DNA from: Craspedostauros australis
Taxonomy: Eukaryota; Bacillariophyta; Bacillariophyceae; Mastogloiales; Achnanthaceae
Direction of reading: 5' to 3'
NCBI GenBank assembly: GCA_026770025.1
Contig: JAMXDE010000007.1
Coordinates: forward strand, 806,001 to 870,000
Length of the DNA: 64,000 nucleotides
Both the position numbers and the translations under genes were made by a program. This document shows, in pieces, positions 20,901-32,119 of this stretch; the stretch's first letter is position 1; every line of letters starts with the position of its first letter. A model generated the notes under the pieces. That model ran no database searches. It worked only from the letters and a program-made list of their open reading frames with translations, and was not told where the DNA came from.

Positions 20901-22985
20901 CATAACAAGTGTGGCCATGAAGCTCGGCGGCCTCGGTGGCAGCCTTCGGTTTCCGCCTTGCTGACCCATGCGGTTGGTCATTCGTTGGTGTGTGGAGCAA
21001 CGTACGACTGAAATCGTCGAGGAGCTGAGCGTTTGACAGCTTCGCTTGGGACATTAATCACGTTCGGCGATGGCGCCACCATCGGAAGCCTCGCGGAGGC
21101 TGTTTCTGAGAACCCTCCCCACCAACCTGCACAGCTCATGTGACATCGATGACACGATTGCACGAGCCTCGAAAAGAATGAGCGCTTTGTGCTCATGGGT
21201 AGAGTGCGGTACATAACATACGCAAAGTACAGTCCTGAAGAGGAGTTGTACGTATCTGTAGTTATGTACGACCGGTGGTATTAGGCAACAGTGCGTACTG
21301 CGTGCATCGTAGTCGAACAATTGGGAACAACTCTCTGCGGTGTCAATGTTATTAAAATTACTGCCGAGAGAGAGCGAGAGAGAGAGATCGCCCTACTCCG
21401 CTCGACTGCTGCTACGCACACTCTGCTCTCTCCATTCCTCTCTCATCTCTCTGCCTCTACAGAGTCGACTCCTCCATGGTACTGTTATCGACATCGTTTT
21501 CTATTCATAGTTGATGCTTTCGCTGGTGCTGTGGATGCTCCTGTTCCTGGTCTGTTGTTTCTGCTTAACATTTTGGCAATCGCTGATCCAGGTACTCTCC
21601 TCTTGGAGTACCATAACTGTTGCCCGACTCCGCGAGTACACTCTTCTTTTTGCACGAGTCGATCGCACTTACACTATTCGAGCCGCCTCGTGTGATTGCG
21701 GACGGTGGCGCCAACATCATGCGCAATGTGGTGACGTTACGAACTGCCGCAGGTCGCACTCCACGAATACAGACTCGAAGAGGACAGCAAACCAAGACGC
21801 TTCTCGCGTGGGCGCTTCGTGTGCAACGGCGCCCAAGAATCGGAGGATGCACGCAATTTTGTGAGAGCGCCGCGCTCCGGTATTCGCTCGACAAGACACA
21901 GAGCCATTCCAATGACGCGCAACGCGGGGTTTCAATCGTGATTGCAACTCATGGCATCCAAAAGATCTGCCCAAGATCAGAGAAAGCCAACAACGCCAGA
22001 CAGACGATTGGGAGAGGAGGCCCAATCCACACCACCTCGCTTCAAATGGAACACTCCTCAGCTGAACCCAAGGTGTTCCACAACAAGACCAGCAACGGCA
22101 ACAGCCATGGCACCATGTTGGCAAAAGGGAGCAAGTGCGCAACGCGCATTGGTTGGTCTTCGTCAGGTTTGGAAGTAGCAATTGGGGTGCTTATGAATGG
22201 AGTAGTACTGTCTACGGGCAGGGAAAGTGTTCCTTCAGTTTGCGTCCACGTGCAAAGGAACTATCATCTTCATGTGGCTCGCTTCAGGGCTCTTGCGTCT
22301 CCTTTTTTGGGTTGCATTTGCGAGGAAATCCACGATCGATTCTCCGATGCCAGTGTTGTCTTTGCTGTTGCAGTTGCCGTTGGCGTTGATGTTGTGTTTG
22401 CGGTTGGTGTCGGCGAAGCCATCGGCAATGAACGTGCCCATGCAAGGCTTCCGGCCCTGGCAACACGCATGGTGTATCGTGCACTCATGATGTACTACTC
22501 TTACATCATGCATAGCTCTTACGTACACATGCACGTACCTACTTGCACCAGACGACGTAGTGCCACGGAGACTCACACGTTTTGGCGTGCCATACATGCA
22601 CACAGCGCAAGCGCAGACGCAGCCCATGCCGGCTGCGAAGATTCGTATTGCGCTATTGGTCATACCACACCATACCGAACTCGTACTGCAACACAACTCC
22701 GACGCGTATCGGCGAACTATTACGAACAACCGCAACCTGCATAGAGTGCACACTCTGGTGCTTCCATGCACACTCATACTTATTCTATACCGGTTGGTAT
22801 TCTATGAATCATTTACAATGGAGAAGAGGGAAGGGGCGTTCGAGACTATTCCTGTCCATCTGCTTCTCGAGGAACTCACCGCCTGCACCTGCACTCACAA
22901 CCACGCCCACAACTACCATATATCCTGTCATGATGCCCATGATGCTCACACCTCTCATGCTGCACGGTACCATACATTAGTAGAA
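17922..22985. other. Long intergenic region (5 kb) without a supported gene
   Basis: This lies between the start of one minus-strand gene and the end of the next. The many frames of 60-180 codons translate into Cys/Arg/Ser-rich or His/Gln-rich nonsense and lack motifs. Visible structure: TTTGA-rich tracts at 19281-19318 and their inverse at 19637-19663; a GC-rich pyrimidine-rich strip at 19900-20460; GAGA repeats at 21366-21390; a GTACCATAC motif at 22968. The 17922-18600 part should hold the 5' untranslated region and promoter of the downstream minus-strand gene. Confidence 0.5.
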
Positions 22986-24914
22986 TTACAAGTTGAGCGG
23001 AGCATCGAGGGTGGCCGGAGACGATGTCTGTCTGGACAAGGCTCTGCGATGCAGGACGGGCGTCGCCAACACCCCCGCAACTTGGTTGGCGGAAGCGGCG
23101 AGTCCCATGGCGGCCTTGGGTTTGAGTATCAAAGAGGGAAGCACGGACGCTTCGGCGTGAATCTGCTCTGCGGGGAGCTGCACCTGGGCGGCGTTGGACG
23201 CGATGAGGAACTTGGAGCTGGCGGCCTCGGCGATACCGTTCGGGTTGGCCTCGACGGTGCGCAGCCATTCGATGGCCCTCTTTTCCTTCTTGCTGCGTTT
23301 GCGCTTGCCGGATTGGGCATTGTTGCGATGGTAGTCGCGGCTGTTGGCATTGTGGTTGCCAGGTTCGTGGTCGTTGTTGCTGTAGCTGTTGTTGATGCTG
23401 TTGTTGCTGTTGATGCTGCCACTGTCGGTGCCTTGCAACGGCGCGCCCACGAAGACTGGCTGGAAGGTGGAGGATATGACGAACGGGGTGGCATCGTCCG
23501 ACATGCGTCTCGGAATGAGAGGCTCGCCGTGATGCGACTCGGACAGGTAGAGGCTGCTGCGGCTGTTGACGCTGGCGTTGTCATCGCCCAGGTGCGAGGA
23601 TGTTGCACCATGGATGGAGTCCTCTTCGTCCGTGTAATACGATGCCAAAGACGTGAGGCTGCCGGTGCTGGCCAAGCGATTGGCCATGTGCAGCGATGGG
23701 ATAGACCAGGTGCGATCGCCCAGAGACATGGGATTGGCAAGAGCCGTCGCGTCTTCGCACCCGCTGGATTCTCTTCGCAGCGGAGGGCGGTTCGCACGGG
23801 AGATGAAGATTTGGTTGAGGGCTTCCTGCGGGATTGAGCGCAGGTCCGTCAGGTCGTGGCGAGTCGGTTGGTACGGGATCAGCGTGCGGTGGGCCAGCCG
23901 TGGCACATCCTCGTTGACTGCAGCGGCATTGCCGTTGTTGCCGCCGTTGGTGTTGCTTGATCCTCCATTCTGGTGTTGTTGCTGCTGCTGCTGCTGCTGC
24001 TGTTCTTCGTACTCCTCTCTGCTTGTGAAGGTGTGCGAACGGCCACTTTGTGGGAGACTGATGGGCTCGGCCAGCATGGACAGTTGGTTCTGCACCATGT
24101 GCTCTGGTCGAATGTTGATGTCTGAGCTTCTACGGGCATGTGTGCGCGTGTGAGCGTCCGCGGCCACTCGGTTGCTGTGTGCCACGAAGATGGAGCTCAT
24201 GTCCATTTGCCCAACGCTCGTCGTGCGCCTGTTGGGCAACGGCGGCAGCGACGGAGCGTGGTGCGACGATGGGCCCGAGCGATATGACGACGATGGTTGG
24301 TCCAGGGCCGTTGGCATGGCCAGGTGTTCACCGTGCAGCATGGCGCCATCATCGGGCGACACAGCCATGACGGAAGAGCCTGGGAGGATGCCGCCGTCGT
24401 CACTGAAAGTGTTGCGCGTGACTGGCGTCAGGTCGCAGTAGAGCTGATCGCGCGGCATCTGCAAGGGGCGTTTGCAGGATGCGTTGGCATTGGCCGTGGG
24501 CGAATTGCCATGCGGAGGAGTCTGGCTGGTGCCCGCGATGCCCCGTTTCTCCCCGATGTTCGTACCGAAGGCCACGTCGCCATCTTTGTTGGCGCTGCCG
24601 CGGTTAACTCGGAAGGGCGATACTGGCTGCAAGATGGTCTGCTTGTGGGTTGCCATGGGTGAGAGCGTGAGGTCATCATCGTCACCGGAGGCTCCCTTCT
24701 TCTTCTGCTGATTCTGGTGCTGTTGCTTCATTTGTTCCCACAAGGCAGGAGAACTTGGCGCCGCAACTCGCGGGCGTTGTGGCGATACCGCCATTTGTTC
24801 CAGGCCTGGAATTAACCGTGTGGCGGATTCTCTGCGTCGCAGCTTGAAATCATTGGTTGGCGGAGCGCTGCCGTCGCTGTCCGTTCCGTCTGTCTTTGTG
24901 GTTGCAGTCGCCAT
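22986..24914 (-). CDS. Low-complexity protein of unknown function (642 residues)
   Basis: Intronless frame starting at an ATG in good context (CAACCATGG). No catalytic domain, signal peptide or membrane segment is seen. The protein is Ser/Pro/Asn-rich with a Gln run of about nine residues near residue 310, encoded by a CTG/CAG microsatellite at 23974-24002, and an Asn/Gly-rich part after it. Short segments that look constrained are FKLRRRESATRLIPGLEQM near the N-terminus, RSIPQEALNQIFISRANRPP near 365, SIPSLHMANRLASTGSLTSL near 410, and KRKRSKKEKRAIEWLRTVEA near 540, where a basic cluster (possible nuclear localisation signal) runs into a helix. Composition fits a regulatory or scaffold protein, perhaps nuclear, but this is inference; I do not recognise a family. 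Confidence 0.75.
   Translation of the reverse strand: MATATTKTDGTDSDGSAPPTNDFKLRRRESATRLIPGLEQMAVSPQRPRVAAPSSPALWEQMKQQHQNQQKKKGASGDDDDLTLSPMATHKQTILQPVSPFRVNRGSANKDGDVAFGTNIGEKRGIAGTSQTPPHGNSPTANANASCKRPLQMPRDQLYCDLTPVTRNTFSDDGGILPGSSVMAVSPDDGAMLHGEHLAMPTALDQPSSSYRSGPSSHHAPSLPPLPNRRTTSVGQMDMSSIFVAHSNRVAADAHTRTHARRSSDINIRPEHMVQNQLSMLAEPISLPQSGRSHTFTSREEYEEQQQQQQQQQHQNGGSSNTNGGNNGNAAAVNEDVPRLAHRTLIPYQPTRHDLTDLRSIPQEALNQIFISRANRPPLRRESSGCEDATALANPMSLGDRTWSIPSLHMANRLASTGSLTSLASYYTDEEDSIHGATSSHLGDDNASVNSRSSLYLSESHHGEPLIPRRMSDDATPFVISSTFQPVFVGAPLQGTDSGSINSNNSINNSYSNNDHEPGNHNANSRDYHRNNAQSGKRKRSKKEKRAIEWLRTVEANPNGIAEAASSKFLIASNAAQVQLPAEQIHAEASVLPSLILKPKAAMGLAASANQVAGVLATPVLHRRALSRQTSSPATLDAPLNL
23974..24002 (-). 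repeat. CAG (Gln) microsatellite in coding sequence
   Basis: Perfect or near-perfect CTG triplets on the plus strand encode a run of Gln on the minus strand inside the 642-residue protein. Such runs are length-polymorphic in many eukaryotes. Confidence 0.85.
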
Positions 24915-27900
24915 GGTTGCTTCTGTTGCTGTTGCTGCCAGTGTTGGTGTGTGGAGTGCAAGGGATCAGTTTCACGAACGAATGTGCGAATGTACGCGTA
25001 CAGGTATGGTATTTGCAAGGGGGAGAAACGCGCTTCTGCTGCTGGTGCTGGTGCTGTTGCTGGTGCTGCTTTAGTAACTACCGTTGGTGGCAGAGTCGAG
25101 TTGGGCGGAGGAGATTGATGTGAATCACTCGTTTGGTGTCAAGCAAACTTGGTGGCTTTGTCCTTCGGATTGTCGTTGCCTGCGATTTTTATGCGCAACA
25201 GTGGTTGCCACAGCACAAGAGAGCAATCTCGACGTCCGATGGCTGCTGCTGTGCTGATCCCTTTTTTGATGATTGAGCGATTGAACGAATGAATGGATGA
25301 GTGAATGGCGTTGCCTTGTTGTGTTGCAAGTAGCTCCGTAACAACACGAGCGTTGTGATTGTGATTGTGCGCAGAGATGCTGTACGCAGTTTCCCATCCA
25401 AGACCACTTCCGTTTGATGTTTGTGTGTTGGGGCGCACGCGCTCGGAGTTGCCTGCCTCTCCTCTCCTCCTCGAGGTTTTGCTTCTTGCTGCGTTGTTGC
25501 TGCTGTGTGTTCCGCACTTTGCTGCATTCTCGTTTCTCTGCGTCGCACATTTGCTGCTGTTGCTGTCGCTGGTGTCGCCGGTGTCACCGTTGTTGTCTCT
25601 TGAATGATTGGGGTCATCACTGGGTAGAGTCTGGTACCTTGGCCAACCGCGACCGTCGTTTCCCGCCGGTAATTCCATCACTGGACATCTTCGAAACCTC
25701 ACGCGTCGGCTTGCCGTTGCGCTATGTTGCGGAGGGACAATGGGGGAATTTTGATACAGCCACGGTTCGAGTGTGCTTCGTTGTTTGTCACATTGGAGGG
25801 AATGAGTGATAATGACACCTGGCATCCTTGATTGGCGGCACATTTTTCAGCGTTCGTGTCCGTTCACACATCATGAATGTATTCAACTCTGTAGGTTGTG
25901 AATGATCTCTGATGTGATACACATGAAGTTTAAACTGCCGAATCCATGACCGGACACAGCGCCAAATTGGAATTTGGTTTACGTTGTCACTTTTTAGTCA
26001 TCTCTTGAATGGGTATCACTTCTGCGCAATTACTGGAACCAAGGTCCTCGCGATGGCGCTGTTAACCATCACAACGTCTCCCACCATCACAGACATTTTG
26101 TCGTTCGTTTCCAATCCACCAACATGCTTGCGGCGCAACGGAGTGCAACACAACGCGACCCAACACAAACCAGCCCAACAAAACACACAACGAGAAACTT
26201 GCGGAGTATTGCCGTTGATCCGACCGTTGGGTCAGTTCGTGATGTTGGTCTTGTTGCGCCCTTCGCGTTGTTCATTCAACCGATGGAAGCCGACGACGAC
26301 ACCACGAAAAACTGTGATGGAGTGTTCTCGTCTCAGAAGAGCAATCGGATTTTGGTTTGGTCCCACGATGTCCCGCATCCAATGAGGCGGGGATTCATTT
26401 TTGAACTTGGAGGCTCCGACAGAATCTTCTCTTGTTCTCCTGTCTACTGCACACAGAGCAAGATACGAATTTTGTCCCGAGGTCGGTGCGCCTCTCTCCC
26501 TGTGTCTCCATCTCTCTCTCTCTTCTTTGTGCCCTGTTTGTGGCGAGGGAACAATTTTCAAGTAGCAAGTTGAATTCAAATGCATCCAGGGTGACATCCT
26601 CTTCTGGTTGTTGTCATCGCAGAGTATAGCATGGTACGGTATGGCACCTCACCACACGAAAAGCAACAACCCGTGATCTTCGATACGTAAAACGGCGAGA
26701 AAGCGCATTCTGCATTCGTCTTCGCTTCTCTCTTTGTTGTTTCAATGCCCCTGCTTCTCGTTATACATACGAGTAGGTCGTATTCCATGCCTGCCACTCG
26801 TTCCTGCTCGTACATGGAATTCCCGTTTCACTTTGAAACTTCCGACAGAGCAGGACCAGCCCAGTTTCGTCGAGGAAAACTAAGAGGAGTAGGACTGCAA
26901 CCCTCACTCTCCAAAGAGCTCTCTCTGCGGAGAGAGAGAGAGAGAGAATGCCACGGAGGAGGAAGGAGAGGAGATCTCAAGAAGCCCAACCTGTTTCCGT
27001 TGGTGCATGTTCCGAATATAGTACCAGACGGATGGAAGCTCCAAACGACAATATGTGTGGCGTTGATGACAAGGACAGATTATGGTACGAGTGGCCGTTT
27101 GATGCCGACGAGCGTCCCAAGTGTATCTCCAGCCCGTACTGCTGTGAGGGAGAACATCCCTACCCATTCTGAGATGCTGATCTTGTTCATCCGCGTTTGG
27201 AATGCAGAGTCTACTCTGCGTGTGTAGACACTTGAAACGTGCACATTGGAGTATCGTACTTGTATTGTAGTACTATTGAAGTACAGTAATCGAGTCATTG
27301 TTGATGTCCGATTGCAGACAAGTGTCCGCCATAAATTTGTATTCTCGAACGATAATACTAAGCGGACAATATCAACAACGAACGATTAATTATCGAACAT
27401 TGCATGTCTTTGTTCGTAATCGGCCCCGGACAAACGGACTGACCGTTCTAATTCATTTGTGCAGCTCGTGTTGATCAATTACGGACAACTGAACGTGGCG
27501 GACATCAGGCAGCGAGGTTTGTTCTTTTTTGTTCGCGGTGGACGTGAGCATCATCATGATTGACAACGCAGACTGACGAAGGGTGATGATGGATGATTCG
27601 CCCCGCGGCTCGCCATCTGCAGTTTCGTGTTTGATGCCAACCGTCGCGAGGTATGTCGACAGACCACCTCACGTTTGCGTTGGGCGGAATAGCAGAACAG
27701 AACAATCCCCGTGCCATCACGAATACTCGCCGCATAACTCGTACGCTCTCCTGGCACATCGAGCATTCACGTTATGTTCCTTCATTTATCGTCCTCACCA
27801 CCGTCCTCACTACCGTCCTCATCATCACCGTTGTAGACGTCTCACTTGTCCATCCGACAACCAAGGAAAGCACTTCACCTTGTTGGTGCAAGAGAGGTGA

Positions 27901-28076
27901 AACAGGCACCGCCTCTGACTGAGGGTCATTCCTCTTGCTGGTAAAGATACAACCTACACAGCCAACGTGCTGTCCTCTACGTACGGATATTGACGACCAG
28001 ATATCATATTATATTATACTTACGAGCAATATATTGCATAATATTCTACAATACATTCATACCCGCATCCGCAAAG
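24915..28076. other. Divergent intergenic region (3.2 kb)
   Basis: This lies between the divergent starts at 24914 (minus) and 28077 (plus) and so holds both promoters. No gene is supported. Visible structure: GCTGCTGGTGCTG repeats at 25035-25070, GAGA repeat at 26930-26946, a GTACGGTATGGC motif near 26636, and a cluster of TGTCCG/CGGACA sites with a 9-bp inverted repeat at 27323-27504. The DNA is AT-rich just before the plus-strand start (27990-28060). Confidence 0.5.
27323..27504. repeat. Candidate short inverted-repeat element with TGTCCG sites
   Basis: The 9-mer TGTCCGCCA at 27323-27331 recurs as its reverse complement at 27496-27504, bounding 182 bp of AT-rich DNA that holds further CGGACA copies near 27363, 27428 and 27482 (another TGTCCG lies just outside at 27305). 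No flanking target duplication was found, so a MITE is possible but unproven; a cluster of protein-binding sites would look the same. Confidence 0.3.
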
Positions 28077-30379
28077 ATGTTTCGGTTTCAGGACAAGCAG
28101 ATGCGCATGTGCAGATCCCCGGGTTTCCAACATCATGTGAAGCTCCTCATGAGTAGACGAGGGTCATCCAACATCGCGCTGCGGCAACGATGGACCATGC
28201 CGTCGCGCTCACTAGCAAGAGCAACGACGACGACGACCACTACGTTCGATGGATCGAGGGACCGGTATCTTTCATCGAAGCCTCAAGCTGGTGGCTTTGG
28301 CCAACGATTCCAGAATATTAGTACATCCACATCCAGATCATCGACAGCAGCGACAACAGCCACAGCAGCAGCATCGGCTGCTTCCCACATGGACTGCGCA
28401 CCAAGGTGGTTGCAAGGTCTTCATTCTGAGACGGCAATGGAACAGAAGCACCTATTCACCTATCTTGGATTGGAGACGTTCACCGATGAAGAGCTCGACA
28501 ATGTGTACGAAGCGATTTGCCAAACACCATTGCTGCACACAGCCTGCGATCAGCAATGCGATGATGCCGATGCTAATGCCAATGCTGTTGATGATGCTGA
28601 TAGCACACCCATCTTCCAACAACATCTCGCGGCATACCTCAATCAACGGATACAGCAACTGGAGGACGAAAATGATCTGCACAGCGAGGTCGACGAACAG
28701 GGCACCAGCTACCTGCGTCGCAAATTCGCCAAAGCCGAAAGCCAACGCGCCGTCAATTTCTTCCTCGCGCAGGACAGCGTGGACACGGCCGACATCACCA
28801 AGGAGCAGTTCACTACCGCCATCCGCACTGTCGCGAGCTCGTTGGATTTCAAGCGCGTGTGGCCGTTGGTGGCCTCCATGCTGCTGGTGGGATCCTCCGT
28901 CGGCGTCGTCACACCGGCCATGCCCTTCGTCGTCAAGAATCTTGGTCTCACGGCCGGCGAGTACGGCTTCGTCGTCAGCGCCTTCGCGTTGGCCAAGATG
29001 TCGGGCAATATCCCCAGCGCCGTGCTTGTGGAACGGCATGGGCGCAAGGTATGTCTGTCGTATGCGTGCTATGCATGAATTGAATGTAATTGGATCGAGA
29101 ATTGGGTTGATTGTGGACTCTGATTGTATGGTAGACGATCAGATCTTTTGCTGGATGTCGATGCGCTGGTTGCAATGCGCTGTAATGCGCTGCATGGGAC
29201 TCTGCCTTTGTTGTGAAGACAATCGCTGCTTCCTCTCACCATGTCTAACACACTCCCCTGCTTCGATCACTTCTACAAAACTGAACTGCATGTTTATCAC
29301 CACACAAAACGCATGCATGCTGACATAATCGAATACAGCCGTACTTGGTGTACTCCATGTCCATCATCGCCATGGGTGTGGGTGGAATCGGATTGGCCAA
29401 CAGTTTCGAGCAGCTGTACTTGTGCCGCTTGCTCAGCGGCCTGGGCGTTGCCGGGTTGAGCACGGCGGCGACCATGGCCGTCACAGACATCTCCACTCCC
29501 TTGAACCGCGCATCCACCTTCGCTCCCATCATGTCCGCCTTCGCCGCGGGCATGGCGCTGGGACCTGCCATCGGTGGCTTCTCCGTCGACTACATCGGCA
29601 TCAACACGACCTTCTACATGGTGGGCGCGAGCTACATCGGCCTGGCATTCGTCAACAACGCGCTGCTCGACGAGACGAAGGCCAAGCCCATGGACTTTCC
29701 ATGGCAGGTGCAATCCACGGACGCGGCCAAGGAGGTCACGATCCGAGAATCCTTCCAGCAGGCCTTGGGTCAGTGGATGCCGTTGCTTTCCGAGGCGCCG
29801 ATCCGCAACGTCTGCATCATGAACGGGTTCTACTGGGTCGCCCTGGCCGGATCCCAAATGACGCTGCTCCCGCTGATACTGACCGATCCATCAGGACTTG
29901 GCATGACTGCGACCAACGTGGGGCAGGTGTACATGGGCATGAGCATCGTGCAGGTGCTGGGAAATCCGGTCATGGCCAAGGCCGTCGACATGGTCGGCAA
30001 GGCGCCAGGCATCATCGGCGGATGCACGCTGATATCAACGGCCATGGCAACGCTGCCGTTCTGCGCGGACACGTACCAAATGGCCGGCGTCCTGGCGGTC
30101 TGGGCCGCCGGATCCTCTCTGCTGTCTACGGCGCCGCTGGCGTTCATTTCGGATCGCGTCGATGATGCCAAACGCGCGCAGGCCATCGCGTTGTTGAGAA
30201 CCTCCGGCGACGTGGGCTTCCTGCTGGGAGCATCGACGATGGGGGCGCTCGCAGATTTTGCAGGCAGCTTGGACATGGCCATGCAGTCCAGTTCCGGAAT
30301 CTTGCTGACGGCGACCGGGTGGTTCGCGGTGCGACAGATGCTGTCCTCGAGGTTAGAAGAGCACGAGCAGAAGTCGTAA
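28077..30379 (+). CDS. Major facilitator superfamily transporter (DHA1/TetA-like) with long N-terminal extension
   Basis: Exons 28077-29048 and 29339-30379 (donor GTATGT, acceptor ATACAG, phase 0), 670 residues. The first ~120 residues are Arg/Ser/Thr-rich without acids at the very start (MFRFQDKQMRMCRSPGFQ), compatible with an organelle transit peptide. Residues ~120-275 form a soluble helical region (HLFTYLGLETFTDEELDNVY ... YLRRKFAKAESQRAVNFFL). The transporter proper begins near 275 (WPLVASMLLVGSSVGVVTPA). The hallmark loop between helices 2 and 3 spans the splice site: VLVERHGRK|PYLVYSM, the DRxGRK-type motif with His for the first basic position. LYLCRLLSGLGVAGLSTAAT and MALGPAIGGF follow, as in helices 4-5 of the DHA1 antiporters. 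About 12 helices fit in the remaining 395 residues. Substrate is unknown; drug or metabolite export is typical of the family. Location in an organelle membrane is inference. Confidence 0.88.
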
Positions 30380-31963
30380 AACGAATATTGTATTATACCA
30401 TGATACAGTACATGAAATGTCGACAAGAGCATTCCACTGATCCACACCCAGACGCGGATTAGCGCAATATAATACTATGTGCAGATGCAAGTAGCGAACC
30501 AAGATGAGAACAAGAGAACGGTGCTCTACTCCAATACTCTGGCAAAATGGATGTTTGTTCCACCGCAAGAGTTCCGCCACCAAGAGGGGCAGGTTTTTGC
30601 TGGCCGGATGATGATATGGATGAAGGCGCCGCAGCATTGCAAGATAGTGTTGGAACTCGAGCGCTCCAAAATCTGAGGTCTAACCCAATCATCCGCATCC
30701 CAATCGAACCTGGACATGTAGAGAGTAGATGAGATCACGGGGGATAGAGGGCACTCCAGAGAGTATCTTCCATGATGAACAACCATTAGAGTCAATCACT
30801 TCATTTCATTGCTCGTCGCGACGACACTTTCAGATCAGGCAACTCTCGAGACCAGAGGAGGCTCTCTGTCGGTAGCAAGAGGAGACCTCATAGGTACGAT
30901 CTACCACAGGTCGTGCCATACAGGGCATGCAACACACCCGTGCCATACTCCTATTCCGTCATGCAATCCATGAGGCAATCCATGAGGCAATCCCCATCCA
31001 ATCAGCCACACACGCACCCATCATGATCTTCCACATGGCATGACAGGAGAGATGGCGACGCAGACAAAGATCTTCACGGCGGCGAGTTTCCACGGCGATC
31101 CAACACACACACGCGACCGTTGGTTCCCCAAAGCTGCAAATGTTTTTCGAATTCTTTCCGGTCCGTGTTCTGATTGGCTGAGCAAGGTCGCATTTGTGCG
31201 CGCTGTGATGACGACCGGGGAAGCGGGCGTGGTTTCGGAATGCATCCATCGATTTCTTGTGTTGTCGCTGTTGTTTTTGTGTGACTGGGACCACCAGCTC
31301 CGCGCAGCTTTCGCGTGTGTGGCACGAGAAGCCACGATACACGCTCGCACGAGTGATCGTGTCTTTCGCGGTTTGGTGGTATCCGAGAAAAAGAGAGAGC
31401 GGTTTGTCGACGAGCACGCGGCGATACGGCGACTACTACAACAAGACAGCACGACACAACGCTCCAGACATTCCATTCCTATTGCGCTGGTCTTCGAAAA
31501 AGAAAGCAGAAGAAGGAGCAGGCACCAAGAGGCCATTTATCCATCCACCCACTCACCCAGTCGTCTGCCTGGCGGATACTCTGATCAACACACTCACTCA
31601 CACTCGCACAAGCATCAAGAGTGAAAGAGAGAAAGCGTGAAGAGCTCATCCCCAGTGCATGATAACAACAACTACTCGACCCTACTCTGCTCTATTCTAC
31701 TCGACAAGCAGTTGCCACAATCCATTCTCACCAAAGCATCAGAAGTTACTCGAGTCATCGCGAGAAATCAAGCAAGAACCATCGCCAAACAGCGCTGAAT
31801 CGTCGACGGAATCGAAACACACAGAGACAAAAGTGGAGAGAAACAGAGACACAAGCAGCAGATCAGACACAAATAGAGAAGTAGATACAAATAGAGCATC
31901 AGATAGAAGCACTCTCCAGATAGAGAACTGGAGTACTCTGAAGAAAAAAGGAAAGCAAGCACC
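30380..31963. other. Intergenic region without a supported gene
   Basis: About 1.6 kb. Frames at 31040-31640 (plus) lack motifs and likely reflect composition. Two CGTGCCATAC motifs lie near 30911 and 30943, and a CTCCAGAGAGT motif near 30752. The part from 31630 on is purine-rich (AGACACA, AGATAGA repeats) and probably 5' untranslated sequence of the next gene. Confidence 0.5.
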
Positions 31964-32116
31964 ATGGGGAGACGGAGATCCAAGCGCAAGTCCACCATCC
32001 TGGAAGGTCTGACGATAGCCCATGGCGGACTGCGCAGATCCAAGCGCAAGCTGGAGCATAAGAAGGTGGAGACGAAGACGTTTGGGGATGACTTCGGCAT
32101 CCTCCCATCTGACTGA
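31964..32116 (+). CDS. Possible upstream ORF (50 codons), same frame as the following gene
   Basis: ATG in strong context (AGCACCATGG) followed by 50 codons rich in Arg/Lys: MGRRRSKRKSTILEGL, then a second RRSKRKLEHKK, ending GDDFGILPSD at a TGA. The next in-frame ATG follows three bases later and, after splicing, leads into the conserved downstream protein. It could be a regulatory upstream ORF or an N-terminal extension separated by a single TGA. The internal duplication of RSKRK is visible at the DNA level (AGATCCAAGCGCAAG twice). Confidence 0.4.
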   Translation: MGRRRSKRKSTILEGLTIAHGGLRRSKRKLEHKKVETKTFGDDFGILPSD

Positions 32117-32119
32117 TCC

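Noticed and set aside
19898-20964. Overlapping Cys/Leu-rich and Arg-rich frames on both strands as genes
   Set aside because: Composition follows from pyrimidine-rich GC DNA; no domain and no consistent frame.
20325-21054. Minus-strand frames of 129 and 167 codons
   Set aside because: His/Arg/Thr-rich translation without motifs or good start context.
22560-23837. 425-codon plus-strand frame
   Set aside because: It is largely antisense to the 642-residue protein; the Gly/Val/Ala-rich translation is a shadow of Asn/Ser/Pro codons.
28249-29328. 359-codon plus-strand frame overlapping the MFS gene
   Set aside because: Shadow frame of exon 1; lacks membrane segments and runs through the intron.
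31659-32012. 117-codon frame ahead of the three-exon gene
   Set aside because: Ser/Thr/Arg-rich, starts in purine repeats, out of frame with the downstream exons; more likely 5' untranslated.
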